From the NCBI GenBank assembly GCA_032622095.1, contig CP136068.1, forward strand, positions 130,705,989-130,769,988: a DNA stretch of 64,000 nucleotides, in the 5' to 3' direction. The DNA comes from Siphonodentalium dalli (Eukaryota > Mollusca > Scaphopoda > Gadilida > Siphonodentaliidae). Position numbers and translations under genes: made by a program. How positions within the stretch are numbered: position 1 is the first letter of the stretch; every line of letters starts with the position of its first letter. The notes beneath the pieces are model-generated. The model made no database searches. It was not told where the DNA came from and saw nothing but the letters and a program-made list of their open reading frames with translations. Shown here piece by piece: positions 12,601 through 27,600 of this stretch.

Positions 12601-15600
12601 AAAAATTTACGGACCTTGCATGATTTCTCCTCGTCTGTCATAGTTGTCCACTGTGAATGAAGCACACGAAATTTCTTCATATGTGGAGCAAGTTCGTAGT
12701 TCCCTTGTCCGTGAATCGCTCGTCTGATGTCCATATGTTGTAATTTGACGATGGTATGGATTTTGGAAATAAGTTCTGGTAACTTTTGGCTTTTCCAATT
12801 TGTCGAAAGCTTAAGAAGGTGGTTTATCGACTCGCACGAATTGTTAGTCCACTCGATCGTTGACTTTCCTTGAAGAGATGGCTCGAATATGTAACGCCGA
12901 ATGGAAGGAAGAATTTTTGAGAAATAATTATTGAAGCCAGGTACGATAACATCGTATTCCTCAAGCAAACGTAACGACTCCAGATCGAAGGTATAATCAT
13001 CTTCGCTGGAGAGAAGACCTTTGTCCGAAAAAATATCGCTAACGATCTTCTTAACTTTTTTGCTGTCGGCGCCGACGTCGTGTGTCAGGTGGTGCCTAAT
13101 GTTTTTTCGGATATGACGCGTACATAGGAGCTGCGTCGATGTTGGAAAGCACTGCCGCAACGCTTTTGTTAACGCCTTCTCTTCGTCCGAACCGAACACC
13201 AAGTTAGTTCCCCCAAGTTCTACACCGAATAAATCCAAATCTAACTTTGACTGCAGATGGGAAAAAAATCGATGGTAAGTATGAAATGTCGCATCCCAGT
13301 GTAGGTAAAGCGGTCCTAAAAGAATAGGAACATCCTGTGTTGATTTTCTGACGAGGTTCCTGTTGCGGTAAACAACTAAAGTCACAAAACATGGGCCAAG
13401 GTTGAAGGTACGGTCGACACCGATGACACTGGGTTCTGTTGCCGATGCTTTACATAACGTTTTGATGTCTCTTATCTGATCATCGGTGTACAGGATTACA
13501 CAGGGTGGTTTGTTCTTCATCTGAACGAGCTCTTGCAGGAAATCATGGTCGTGAATATCATTGATGAGCGTTTGTATGTCATCAGCTTGGTTGTTGCGGT
13601 AGCCATCAGATTTGCGTTGATTTTTCTCGACTGCATACTTTTTATTGCGGACCTTGAAAAGAAAACATGTTATTATTATAAATCAAGAAGCAATTGATAA
13701 AACAACGCGGCATTGATTAGGATACAAGCGTTGAAACATCGTAAATCCAGTGTGCTAAGTTAATACAGATTGTCATTGCACAATGGATAATATAATACCG
13801 TAATATTTCATTAGGATCTATATACATATCCACAACAATACAATTACTATGTAACTAACCGATTACATGATGACAAAAACATGATTTAAACAGTAATTAC
13901 TCCAAAATAACTAGTAATTGTAAATGCTCCAGTTTTATGTGCAATCAACCGAGCACTTCACAATTCCATGTACGTTTGAACGTCATGGAAATTTCTCTAC
14001 TATACAAAAGTTTTCTTTTTAACAAATTCAACAAAATTGAGTACGCAAATAATTGAAATGTGGAAAACAATAATTTTTGTTAGATTCCAACTGTATCTGC
14101 TATCAACGGAAAACTATAGATTCTCGACTTTCTGCAGATACCAGCATTTTTGCAAGAATATTATTCAATTTACAAATATATAAAAAAAAATCATTTTCCT
14201 GGATAATTCTTGGCAAAGTCTTTTTACGTCAACTTAGATAATTCAAATAATGTTATTCTGCTGATTAATGCTGAATTCGTTCATTTCGTTTCATTGGCCG
14301 AATAGTTTGAAATATTATATATCTTGAATAACTGATTCAACATTTGGATACTATTTCTGACAACACATCGTCGGTCTGACCAAAACAGACTATGGTACAT
14401 CAAAATATAACTTTGCATATGTTCGTGTTTACCTGTTTTGTATCCCTTGGTGCTTGAGACGAATTATTTAATGTCATAGATGCATACACATCACGCGGGG
14501 GTTGAGTAGCAACCTTCGTTGCAATGGATTGTAGAACGGCCTCGGGGGTGCGGACGTATTCACCATTCTCACTCTTGCTGTTGCCGTGTATGCTCGCGGT
14601 TGTTGGAGAAGTTCCACAATACTCTATTACGATACAGTTCGTCTGTGTTGGCTGTGTGTCGCCAGTTGTTGGTAGTCGCTCAAGCCAGGTGATGCGGCGT
14701 CTGTAGTCCGGTTGGCGCTTTAAGCATTTGTAGAACTTGCATAAGACAAGCACGGTCGACGAATCAGGTTGTGGATCGAGTGGAACTCTAGTTGTTACCC
14801 CGTCTTCTCTTTTTGAGTTGCAGAATAAGTTGTTCTTCTTGTCGATGTATCGTAGTGTTGTAGCAGTTTTTAGATAATGATGTCTCTTTTGCGATCCTTT
14901 GCCGCCCCAAACGCCACAGTCGTCATCGTATCGGGAAGGTTTTCCGTCGGCGCGTTTCTTGACATTGTTCGAATTGTCAAGAATTACATAAACATTGCTT
15001 TTAGGGCCACTAGGAATTTCAGTTTGTGTCGTAGTCTCTGTCAGCAATAAGTTGATTACTTCGTGTGTATCTAAGAATTTCCCTGGTTGAGGTAAGGGCT
15101 TCATTTGTTGAACAACTGGTTGAATGTCATCGCTTTTTTGGACGGAAGGTGTCGCATCATTTGGAGAACTGATCGTATCAGATTCGCTGACGATGGATTC
15201 ATCACAGTCGGAACTAATAGGCGTTGAGTGAAATAAAGGTTGAAGACGAGAATCGAGTGATTGCATGGATGTATTGCTGTCAGCTACACTGTCCGTTGAA
15301 ACATCAGTGGTAACGTTGATCAAACTAGATGTGGACTTGATGGTGGTTGGTGGTTTAGTGGTGAAAGCTGGTTTGGTGGTGACTGGTGATTTAGTGATTA
15401 CTGCCGGTTTAGTGGTGAAAGTTGTTTTAGTCTTGGCTGGCGGTTTAGTGGCGAACGTTGGTTTGGTGATGGCTGGTGGTTTGGTGGCGAACGTTGGTTT
15501 GTTGGTGACTCGTGGTTTAGTTGTGACAATTGGTTTGGTGATGCCCGGTAGTTTAGTGGCGAACGTTGTTTTGTTGTTGGCTGACGGTTTAGTGGTGAAC

Positions 15601-18600
15601 GTTGGTTTTGTGATGGCTCGTGGTTTAGTGATGACAGCTGGTTTGGCGGTGAACGTTGGTTTGATGGTGGCTGGTGGTTTAGTGGTGACAATTGGTTTGG
15701 TGATGGCCGGTAGTTTAGTGGCGAACGTTGGTTTGTTGTTGGCTGACGGTTTAGTGGTGAACGTTGGTTTTGTGATGGCTCGTGGTTTAGTGATGACAGC
15801 TGGTTTGGTGGTGAACGTTGGTTTGATGGTGGCTGGTGGTTTTGTGGCGAACGTTGGTTTGATGGTGGCTGGTGGTTTTGTGGCGAAGGTTTGTTTGGTG
15901 ATGGCTGGTTGTCGCGAGAGGGTTGCCTTTGAACTAGTTGGTGGTGACGTTGAATGTACGTTGATTGTTGAAACTGTCTTCATGGGTTGTGCTTTTCGGA
16001 TCATCAGTGGGACGAAATGGTTACAGTTCAACTCGTCGCCAGTTGGAACGCGCGTGGAAGTCCACATTATCACCAGTGACGGCTTTGATGCTGATACACC
16101 CCGACCTTGTACGAGTCGAGTGAACGGCGACAACACGAAACCATCTGCAACTGAGGAAACAATAAAAGACTTTAGTAGCAGTATAACCAATATACATCCC
16201 ACAAAACATATTCCCAATGCAACTAGAGGTGTGACTCTCCCAATGGGACTAAGGATACCTCGTGTTTTAAAACACTATGATGTTTCACATCTCAGTAAAC
16301 ATTAGCTAAAACAATAAAATAACAACCGAATCCTACATACGTCACAATCGCAGATGCACAGGTTATCATGGCACTAACTATTTGCGCCACGTTTTAAACA
16401 AATTTATTTAAAATATTGGAATAAAAGCCCAGATAGAATTATACAAAACGAAAAAGGGCGGCAGACGTGGCAATTGATGGCTGTGCAAAAAAAATTACTG
16501 AGAAAAACTCCGAACAAATTTGAGTCCACGGACATGCTGATTCTTGTGTACCCCCCCCCCCCCAACGAAGTAAAAAAACTAAAATAAGTGAAGCATCTCA
16601 ATTCAGACATGCATTTCCATACTTGAAAGTTGAGGGAACGATTGCTAGTTATTGAAATGTTGTTTTCAGATAATTGTGTACGTCGTGGCTTCTGAAAAAA
16701 TGCACTTTTCGGCATGTCGTTCACAAGAAAGGTTGTATAGTTCTATTACAATCAACCAAACAATTCGAAATTATGATAGGCTCACAATCGATATACATGA
16801 GAACACAAGGGATAAGTTTGACTTAACTTATTTTTGTTCTTCAAAATGTACTTTGATGAGCAAAATGGCCTAGAAAAATTAATATTTTGTACCAGCACCA
16901 GAACGCAAAATTTGAGTTTCGGACAAACATAATTTGTCTTGCATATCAATTCTATTTGGGCGTGCAATGTCCATAGAACCATGGGGGTATTTGCTTCAAC
17001 AACTCCGTGTAAAATCTGTTTGTTTGCATTGACCCTCCGTTTAGGTTCGCTGAAATATATCAAATTCTTAAATATTGCAAAACCAAGCATTGGATTGACA
17101 ATTAATCACTCGTTGAACCTAGCTCAGATATATTACTATAGTACTATTAGATCTCGACAAGTTTGCAATTGTTCTCCTGACAGCAACGGCTGACAATCGT
17201 ACAACAATCAAAGTTCAAATTGTGACACATAGCTGAAGGTTATTTTCACTGTTTGAAGTGTAAAGGAACATAACCACATACCATATGCAAGCCAGTTGTT
17301 TCAGACTTTTCTGTGTTGGATGCAAGTACTTTAATCGAACCCTCGTACTAATGATCTACCCCACAATGGAGACAACAAGAATGTTTCTACGATTGATGGG
17401 TGTAATGGTGGAACTGAAATGGTGACCAAAGTCAAAAGCGTGTATATCGTCAGTTACGGTTCAGTCACGCAAAAATCGTTGCGTTAAGTTATGCATATTT
17501 AAACAAGATATATATTTTGGTAATTTTGGTATCATTTTTAACCTATTGGTTGATCTCCACTTGAAAGTATATGAGGAAATAATTAAATGATGTTATCAGT
17601 AAAAATAATGTCGAGAACAGGCAAATTTTATTGGGAAAAAAACATAAACCGTGATGTGATCATGATTGGCAGAAAGTGGCTAGCGATATTATTATCAAAT
17701 TATGTCCACTATTCGATACTGTCGCAAAGCGGTTCGCACCTGACACGGAATGAAGTGTGACTTGAATCAAGTGTGACTTGAATCAAGTGTGACTTGAAGA
17801 AAGGAAACGGCTCCTAAATAAAAGTGATCAATCTCCACCGACAGTGAGTCTGAACAGTTTAAAATAATTGTGAACGTGATGATTTTACCCAGGACCTATC
17901 AAAATTATGGAGGCTAATAAATAAATAATGACGTATTTAACGTTACCCATAAGTGAAAATACCATTCAAACATATGCCAGAGTCATATTATTAATTTCAA
18001 CTTTGATTGATACATATGACTGTCAGTCGTTGCGAGATTTAGAACAAGAAACCTAAGGATTACAGATTTGCCGAGAACTAATAATATTACAGTCTTGTAG
18101 CACGACTAGTTGAGTCAGGCCGTGCATTGTCAAAGAAATGCTTGGTGTTCGTTATACATTGTATTCGCAAATTGTATTTGTATATGTACATAAAACTATA
18201 CCGTCTTTTGAATCACATGCGAAAAACAGAATTTTCTAAAAACACCACGTTCATAACTATCTTAACCAAAATGATGTATTTGTTACCAGGTCAACATATA
18301 GTTATTGTACTCACCTGGTGGAAAGAAACTTTGGATTGCAACACCAAGAACGGCACTTAACGCAAGAATGTGGTTGAGGTCGCACCAGTTGTCCTCAATT
18401 GGGGTGTCCATTATGTAATGATCATAGTCGCCAAGAACAATGCGTTTGTCACTCTGCAGTGGTGATGAATATCTCTGATGGTTGATGTCATACAGTTCAG
18501 GATGTTCGGCGAACTCGAGCCAGGTTCGATATCTAAGCTGCAGGTGATGGCTGTCGGTCCCGAACATTGCTATAGAACTAGCCCGGAACAAACAGTTACC

Positions 18601-21600
18601 ATCGGTTGCTACTTTTAGTGGAACATGGTTGTTGAGAATGGTTGGTTTGTACTTCCGCAGCACCTGGGTTGAGACTATGTCGACGGTGTGGTCTTTGAGA
18701 ATTGGAAGTCGACGTTTCGGTAAATCGTGTTGGTATTGATCAAGTAGCGCTCTCTCTGTTTGGATGCGACTGTCCAACTGTCTATGCTGGTTTGTCAGAG
18801 TGTTCGCAATTCTGCCTAACGCAGAATGGAACGAATATTGTCTGTAAAATAATGATGGTGTGGTTTAATATACAAATGTATATAGTTGTATTGATGTATG
18901 TCGACGACAAAGATAAAAACAGAAGGGACATGCGGTCATGTCCCTATTTCCATATATACGTATATGAAATATTCTGAACAATCGAGGGAATAGATTTGTA
19001 TAACTATACAAAATGATTGGGTCACAGCTAGGTTATTACAATTCGGGGATGGCCCCTCTCAAAATAAGTTTCAACTACAATGTGATATTATGTACAAAAA
19101 ATAAGTTGAATATAAATGATATCCCAAAGTGGATAGTGTATATGTTGTTCTCCGCAATGGTTGTTACGTGCTAGCAATCACGTATAGTCAATGTCAAAAC
19201 TGTATTACACATGGATAATCGGATTAGTTGCACATTCTCCAACTGATATATCAGGAATTTGGGGAGAAATCATTGCCTTTCAATTAAAATGTCGATAATT
19301 CTAATCATTTAGCTGAACATCGGAAATGTATATTAATTATAAGGAGCCGGTGTTACATCAATTAATAGCATACCTTCCACCCCAAGTTACGCACATCGGG
19401 CAGAGAAATTCTAAGTTGAGCTGTCCCCATTTGTCGTACTTTGTCTGTGTCATGTTGGGAACACATGAATCGTGGACCCATTTGGCACAGGAATTGCAGA
19501 GGACTGCTTGAGTACCTACAAAGAAGGAAATGAGAACACTCATAAAGTACATATATATACATGCTACATATAGCTAATGTATCTGTCTATTTGTAATCGG
19601 TCCCTATTTCTTTGTGTTTGTCAAATCTCACCCGTCTGTCAGATTGATTTAACACAACCGAGCCACGTACGAATACAAAGCATGCCAAATATCAAGTCGA
19701 TGGACTGGATATAAATGTGTCTACAACGCGTTGCCTAAAGTGTGAATGTCAATATTTTTCTTGAAAATCATCCATAATTGAAGATCATTCCATTATTAAA
19801 ACGTTCAGATATTATATCTTCCATATTGTGCACAGTTGGATGTTAAAATCGTGACCATTGTAAAATCCCGTAATTTTTGAGGGGCTGTCCTCTATATACT
19901 CATAGTGCACAGCCTACCTTATGATTATAATATGTGTATATATAACTCTAAAATATTCTGGGAAGGCACAGATAGAATCAAATGTTCTGTGAGTTAGTAC
20001 ATAAAAAGTCTTACTGGTATTATGTATTTTGCTGTCAATGTACGTATTCTCTCTCTCAACTTATCACAGACTTGATAAAATTTCGTAGGCTTGGCAACTA
20101 CATCAATGTGGGGAACTACTCCCCGACAACGGTTTTTCCGTCGAGTGTTTGATCCACTTTTACTTTTAGATTCCGATGGTCTACTGATTTAATTTAAAAG
20201 TTGCGCGCTATTCCACTGAACACGGTGCTGAAAAGATTTTGAAAATTGAAACATGGGGTAAATTTACACATAGTGTCAAGGGTTAGGTGGCGTTGATTCC
20301 AATCCCACTATCAACACCCTAATAAATTATAGAAATCGATAATAGAAGACAAAATATCCTCTGGTGTGTCCCTTTCATTTGCCATATAACTCGAAATTTA
20401 ACGAATTGTAGTCGAGATATCATATCGAAAACTAGCCAAATTTTACGAATAAATCGGGTCGGCAATCTCCATGTTCGCTCAGTGGCCTTTGACCTAGTTA
20501 TAAATGCAATATTTTCAAGATTTAATTTGTCGCGGACGTGTACCTAAACGCCATGACATAACCTATAAATGTTCACACATGTTCCGCAAGTCATTCCGAA
20601 GATTTTTGTTTATTTCATCCGATGTTTTTGTGCCAAATTTTTCAACTTTATTCATCAAACGACTTCCAAAAATAAGATGTTTCTGGGACTGGCAGTAAAT
20701 TTTGACAGGCTTGCTGATTGATTAATAATAATGGAGAGTAAAGTTCACAAATTTTTGCTTGAAAACAATAAATATGCATAGATATCCGATGGAGTATTGA
20801 AGAAACACTTGAATTTTTAATTTTCTCTGTACCAAGAAGTTTATGTTATGTAAAACAGAAGTGGACATGAAAGTATAGTTAAATAATTACTTGCGCCAGT
20901 CATTGCTGGACGCAAGTAATGTTTTCGGCTCGGATGTCTGTTTATCCTTCCTTCCGTTAATATGTTACGTCATACCGGAAGTACATACTGTCAAAAATGA
21001 ACACGCGCTAATATGAAATGGTTGCATCAATTGTAATTTAAACCCACATATATACTTAATTTGCATTGTTATCTGGTTTTATTTTGGTAACAAATCGTTC
21101 ATAAATGAACAAAATTGAAATATTTCTTTTCGGAAACCGATCAAGACGCCATGACGTCACGATGCACATCAGGACGTCACAAGCTACATGGGCGCGCAAA
21201 ACACCAGACATCATTGCGTCGATGTCCAGACAGCTGAGACTCGTATTACACGGACAGGCTAAACCATTCCATCTGCCAACAGCTCCGTGTTTTATTATTA
21301 TAAATATATATACTGCATGTTAAACAAACGCGGGCAACAGTACATGCCCATTAGAAGCCTATTTTATGTAACTTGAAACTCGAGGTAATGATTTGAGAAC
21401 ATGTCTAAAAGATGCGTGCGGAATCGTTTTTTTTTTCGCAGTGACTGTGGGGTACGAACATATTTCTGGAAAGTTCAAAACATTTTCGAAAGATCCTGGT
21501 GCATATAAATCATGTCCTGCCAAACAGTCGAGCGCGTGGTTCAATTGAAAAACAATTGCACTGAGAATGTGGAAACAGGTATTAAAATGCCTAATTAATT

Positions 21601-24600
21601 AACTGGGAAAACAAGCTTTCTCATTCTCAACGCAATAGACATTTTGATATGTTCCCGAAGTCTGTAGATCAGTCGCTAACTTGAAAGGCATGTTCACATT
21701 GACACATTGTCAACCAAAGACTAACCAATGATCGCGTTTCTTTTATTTAATTGTGTCGGAATTTTGTAATTTACTTTGATGGTTTTTGCCACTGGCATAT
21801 ACACACTTGATATCCTTCTAGTCAAACTAGTAAGTTAACCCAATTGGTATATAATATAGCATCACCGGCAACCAATCGTCTTCACACCCTTCATATTAAC
21901 GATGTCTATATTGTTATATTAATATGTCAAATAACTCGTACGTTGGTTAGTTAGTGTAATAGATCAACTTGAGATAACAGAGATATTCTGTCCGTACACA
22001 CACCTATTTCAGCGATGGATGAACAGAGATTTTATATCTAGATTTTTGTTATCGATATCTCAAACGAGGCGGCATCACCCATGGTCAAAACTGTTGTTGG
22101 CAAGACACCACACAACATGCCAAATGTGTGATGGGCGCAAGTATAGGCAGCTCCAGTGAGTGCATTCTAGTTTGAAAATGCTTTGATACAATTTAAAATG
22201 TTGAGAATTCCACGTGACCATAACCCGTGCATTCTATTTTAATTTCGGTTTCAATATTTACTTCAAGTCGCAGACACGTCTTGTTTCTGTAATTCGTTGG
22301 ATGAATAAAGTTGGAAAATTGGACATAAACACATCGGTTGAAATAAAACAGTATGGATGGCATCGGAATAACTTGTGGAACATATATGAGCATGTATAGG
22401 TTATGCCATCGCGTTTCAGTTCACGTTCGCGACAAATTATTGCTCGAAAATATTTATCTTATAACTAGGTCAAAGGCCTCTGAGCGTACAGGGAGATTGA
22501 CTACCAGATTTCTTCGTTAGATTTGGCTAGATTGCGATATGATATCTCGACTTCGATTCGTTCAATATCGCCGAGTTATATGTCAATTAAAGGGAATTGC
22601 CAATAAGACACACCCAGAAATGTGTCGGAAAATTGGCGGTGAACCCATTGTGTGGCATGAAGAGTATTATTCAGAAGTTACATCTATGTTGCGTCGTGTT
22701 TATACATGCTAGGTCCCGTTGACATAAACGCTCGTTATCGATCATATCATTTATTAATGGTACTGGTACTACTGGTAGTGTAGTCTTACAATATGACGAT
22801 ACAATAATATAAAGTTATAATACATTGTTGTGTACAGTGTGTGTTTTTCTTGTACGAGTCAATATGACTTTTCACCACAATCTGGACGAGTACAAGAAAA
22901 ACTCATGCTGTACACAACATTGTATGATGACATTTGTATTATCCATCTGTATGTTTATCAAAACTGTGTGGTTACTTTTGGTATTTTGTCGGCACTTAAT
23001 TCTCTATAAAAGCCTGTAATTGATCATTAGAAAGCATGATTTGGAACAGTAAACACGGAAATGGAAAACAAAGACTCAAAGCGGAAGTGAAACGTCTCAT
23101 AAAACACTTTATTATCCATCCCTTAACTAACAACATTTCCGATTGGACAAAAGCCACCACGTGATAGTCCTGGAAAAAGTCATATTGGACTCCCGAAAGT
23201 CATATTGGACTCCCGACTGTACAATATGACTTCTCATATTGGACTCCGTGACATCACGAATTAACTCTGTTGCGAAATGAATCGGTGAAATTGTCATGCG
23301 CGTGCAACATTGATGGATTTTAGCAGACTTCACTTCCGCATTGAGTTTTTTTCTCACTTCCGTGTTTACTTTTCCAAATCATGCTTTCTGATGATCAATA
23401 CGGTACAGGCTTTTATAGAGAATTAAGTGCTGACAAATACCAAAAATAACCACAAAAGTTTTATTTCCAAAATTTGAATAAACATACGGATGGATAATAA
23501 AAATGTCATTATACAATGTGGTGTACAGTATGAGTTTTTCTTGTACTCGTCCAGGTTGTGGTGAAAAGTCATATTGGACTCGACACTGGCGTGTCTCGTC
23601 CAATATGACTTTTCACCACAACCTGGACTCGTACAAGAAAAACACATACTGTACACAGCATTGTATAATAACTTTATAATGTGATTGGATGACGTTATAT
23701 ATATATGTTACATATTATTATCCATCCCTTAACTAACACGATTTCTGATTGGGCAAAAGCCGTCAATGTCATATTGGACTCCCCAGTGTGAAATATCACT
23801 TTTTTTATCGGGACTGTGACGTCACGAATTAACAATTGCGAAAAGAATCGGCAAAATTGTGATGCGTTGCGCGCGCATCACAATTTCGCCGATTTGCACA
23901 CTTGGGAGTCCAATATGACATTGGCGGCTTTTGCCTTAGTTAAGGGATGGATAATAATATGTAACATATATATGTATCGTCATCCAATCACATATGTACC
24001 ATTTTCCCATGGCATCTTCTAAGTTGACAAGGAACGCTCTCTGTAGTTCATATTTTTCCTTTAAGTCGTCTGAAGTCAATGGCTTGTAACTATTGAGACT
24101 AAATGTGTCAATTCATCCCCCATGTTTCAATTTTCAGATTGCAAACGTTTTGGTTCTAAAATTAATTATTTTATTTTATTAATAATTAGTTATCTTTTAA
24201 GACATCTTATGTCAACGGGACCTATCTAATAAGGTTATCCGGGTCAAATTACCCCATACATAGATATTTTCAGCTCCGATGGTCCAACCGTTTATGTATA
24301 AACCCATCAAGTATTAATTACCGCCTGTATATAAAAGCCAATTGCGTACGCCTTTCAAATAGTCCCTAATGTGACGTCACGTGAGCACACGACACGATAA
24401 TTTTTGACCATTCTGCCTGATTCTGCGACCAATTTCACGATTCTGTGGCTTGACAACCACGGTGCTATGGCAGTTTACCAATTCTGCGACATTATTGTAT
24501 ATTTGTATTGATATTTTATGACAAACTTAGATAAAGGGGTTTTGTACTGAATTTGGTACGACACAACGGAATACATACGGGGATAAGATCTATTCATAAA

Positions 24601-27600
24601 TTGAGTCACAATCAGCTCATATTAAACCGCGAACCGATCGCAAAGAGTAATTTCTTGGGTTACAAGGGGACATTAACAGTGCGAAAATTAGCATCCAACG
24701 TAAGCTTTGATGGGAACATGTCTCTATTCCGAAGGTTCGTTATTCCGAATGTTCACTATTCCGAAGGTTCACTATTCTGAATGTTACAATTGCGAAGGTT
24801 CGCTGTTCCGAATGTTCTATATTCCGAAGGTTTGCTATTCCGAATATTTTTGTTAATTTAAAGGTTAATTCTGTATTATAAATATACTATATGTGAATAC
24901 TAGCGTAATATTATTTTTCATTCCTCGTGTGGTTTTTGTGGTAGCTGCAATCTTTGATAATGTTTTGTTAAATACGCCCAGAATAGAAAACCTTCGGAAT
25001 AGCGAACCTTCGTAATAATGAACCCTATACCCAGCTTTGATAAGCATAAATATGGGATTTGTACAATTCGCACATCAGTTGACCCAATATTCGATTAAAT
25101 TCGACACAGAAATGCAGTAACAATGTCAACTATTTGGCAACGCCCGGGTTCGACCATGACAACGACGTTTGTGCGACTCGTTGAACAGTAATTTTCATTT
25201 GCACACGACGAATCTGACACCGATCGGGGCAGCTTAGTTCTGAACGTAAGTCCATGTATGCTGCATCAATAATAGGCGTGCACCGTGCCTTCGTTGTAAT
25301 GCACAGATCATGGAGTCAATGCAGTAGGCCTATTGTGTATATATACTGATCCGATCCCCACATGTGATGCCATATCGATAACAAGCCACATAAAAGATGT
25401 CCACAGGGCCCCAGAAAAAAAATCGACCCCACCCCAATAGTACTTAATCATATAAAATGGTATCCAACTTAGCCGGGCCTAATTTGTTATCATTTTCAAA
25501 AAGTCCACAATCATGTTCAAAATACATAAAAATCCATTATATGTATGTTTTCAAATCGGCATTCGTGATAATTCAGTCTTTGCATGTGTATTTATTTAAT
25601 TTTTAGAACTATATATTGTGTTGCATAAGAACTATAAAGAGTACTTATAACAGACTCGCACAAAAGGCTGTTTTTTTGGAAATTTTGAGTTTGCTTCCGA
25701 GTCTATGAAACTGAATTTTTCAATAAATACGAGCGATACGATGCTATTATACACCAGACTGAATTAACACGAATGCATGCCATATATGGACATGTTTGTT
25801 TCTATATATTATCGATATCAGATCGTTGTTATTACCGAGAATTTGTTGAAAATAATTTGCAGTACCCCTTTAACGTAAGCATTTTAACAATTAAATCTAC
25901 GATAATAAATTAACTGCAAAGTAATACCTTTTTAAACTTATGAGATATATTAGTGTGTAAATATAATGTTACACAATACACAACTTTCGATCCTTCTGGA
26001 GATCTTTATATAGAAGGATCGAAAGCTCGTGTATTGTGTAACATTATATTTGCACAAATTATATCTCATGAGTCTAAAAAGGTGTTATTTTGCTGTTAAT
26101 TTTAGCCGGGATTTTTACTATTATCGTGCACCGAAGACTCTTACTGCCACTTTTCAATATAACATTTAAATCTATAACCTTTATAGGGTCGATTTTTGAC
26201 AGACAATGATATTCTATAATGATTCACTTATTTGTGTTTAAAATCTAGTTATCTACATGTAAAATATAATTCCTTCGCATAGTCAAGATTTGCCTCCAGA
26301 TATGACCATTCTATATCTCTATGGCATTTATTTCCACTCAGCTTCCCGCGACGTTAATTTCAATAAATTTGCAGTATGCACACCGGTCAGTCCCCCATTG
26401 CAAATATTAACCCACCGAATCACCCCATGTTAATAATATACCGGCAAATTTGCGTCCGAGCCCGGGGGGCGTATACATCCAGATGCGTATAGAATGTTTT
26501 ATTTATATTTTGGCCACTTTCCGGACCCACCAACCAAGTGTTCTATTTTTGTTTTGTATACGTTTTTACTGCATGTTTTCGGGTATCCATTCCTTTTATT
26601 TTCATTTGTTTTAAAGTGTTGTTCGTTATTTTCAGTTTCAGATACCCACATCCATCATGAGCTCCTTCGAAAAAATTTCGCTAATACTTTCATAGAAACA
26701 CCTTTAAAAAAGTAACTCGACGGTCAATATCTTTATGTGTATGGCCAACCTGCTAATCAGAATATGACTACAATAGCTTATTATTCATATTATGGTGAGT
26801 GGTGACATTTTCGAATGAACAAATCAACTTTCGAAAAATTATAAAACCACCGGGTTCATTAAGATGGAAGATGTTCGTGTTAATTGGGCATCTATGATCA
26901 TGTTCAAAAGTCAGAATGCTCGGTTAACGACAGGTGGGCATCTTTTGTGTGATGTTGTCTGTGTGGGGTTCAGTATACACACAGCACGGTGGGCATCTCT
27001 TGTGTGATTTTGTCTATATGGGGTTCGGTATACACACAGCACTGCATTGAATCCACGGTATGTTCATTACAACGAGTTTGTCATAAAATACCACGTAAAA
27101 TAAGGTCGCATAATTATTCAACTCTCGTAGCACTGTGGTTGTCAAGCCGTAAAATCGTGAAATTGGTCGCAGAATCGTCAACACGTCAACACGATTGTGC
27201 CGTGTAATCAGGGAACGATAATTATTGCATAATCTATACATTGGGACATTACAACGCTATAACTTCAGATACGGGCGGCCTAGCACAAACAAATATTTTT
27301 CGACACCGTGCTCAGTTGATTAGTGGCGATCGATAAATCGAAACAAAATCTAGTCCGGAGTAATTCTTTAAATTTGTTTCTCAGAAGCGCTATGCGTAGG
27401 CCTGTATGCAGTATGTAATATAAATTAATAAAGGTAAAATATATCTACTCACCTTCAGCTTCAGTGAAGCAGATGGAGCACGGGTGCAAAACCATAGCAG
27501 GAAGCGTCAAACGAATTCGTGGTCGCATAATTGTAGGATATCTTATTGGAATAAACTTTGAGTTTTAGTGTATTTAATTGCATATGTTGTTATATATGAT

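Larger units (their letters stand above)
19516..27452 (-). other. Transposase intron 1 (7.9 kb) filled with nested foldback elements
   Basis: Separates the two halves of the PHD finger. It contains at least four inverted-repeat structures (listed separately) and a 15-bp tandem repeat. I see no further coding exon. Confidence 0.65.

Noticed and set aside
15265-16305. 346-aa plus-strand ORF, Val/Gly/Leu-rich
   Set aside because: Antisense shadow of the coding minisatellite in transposase exon 4. The spliced minus-strand gene explains the region.
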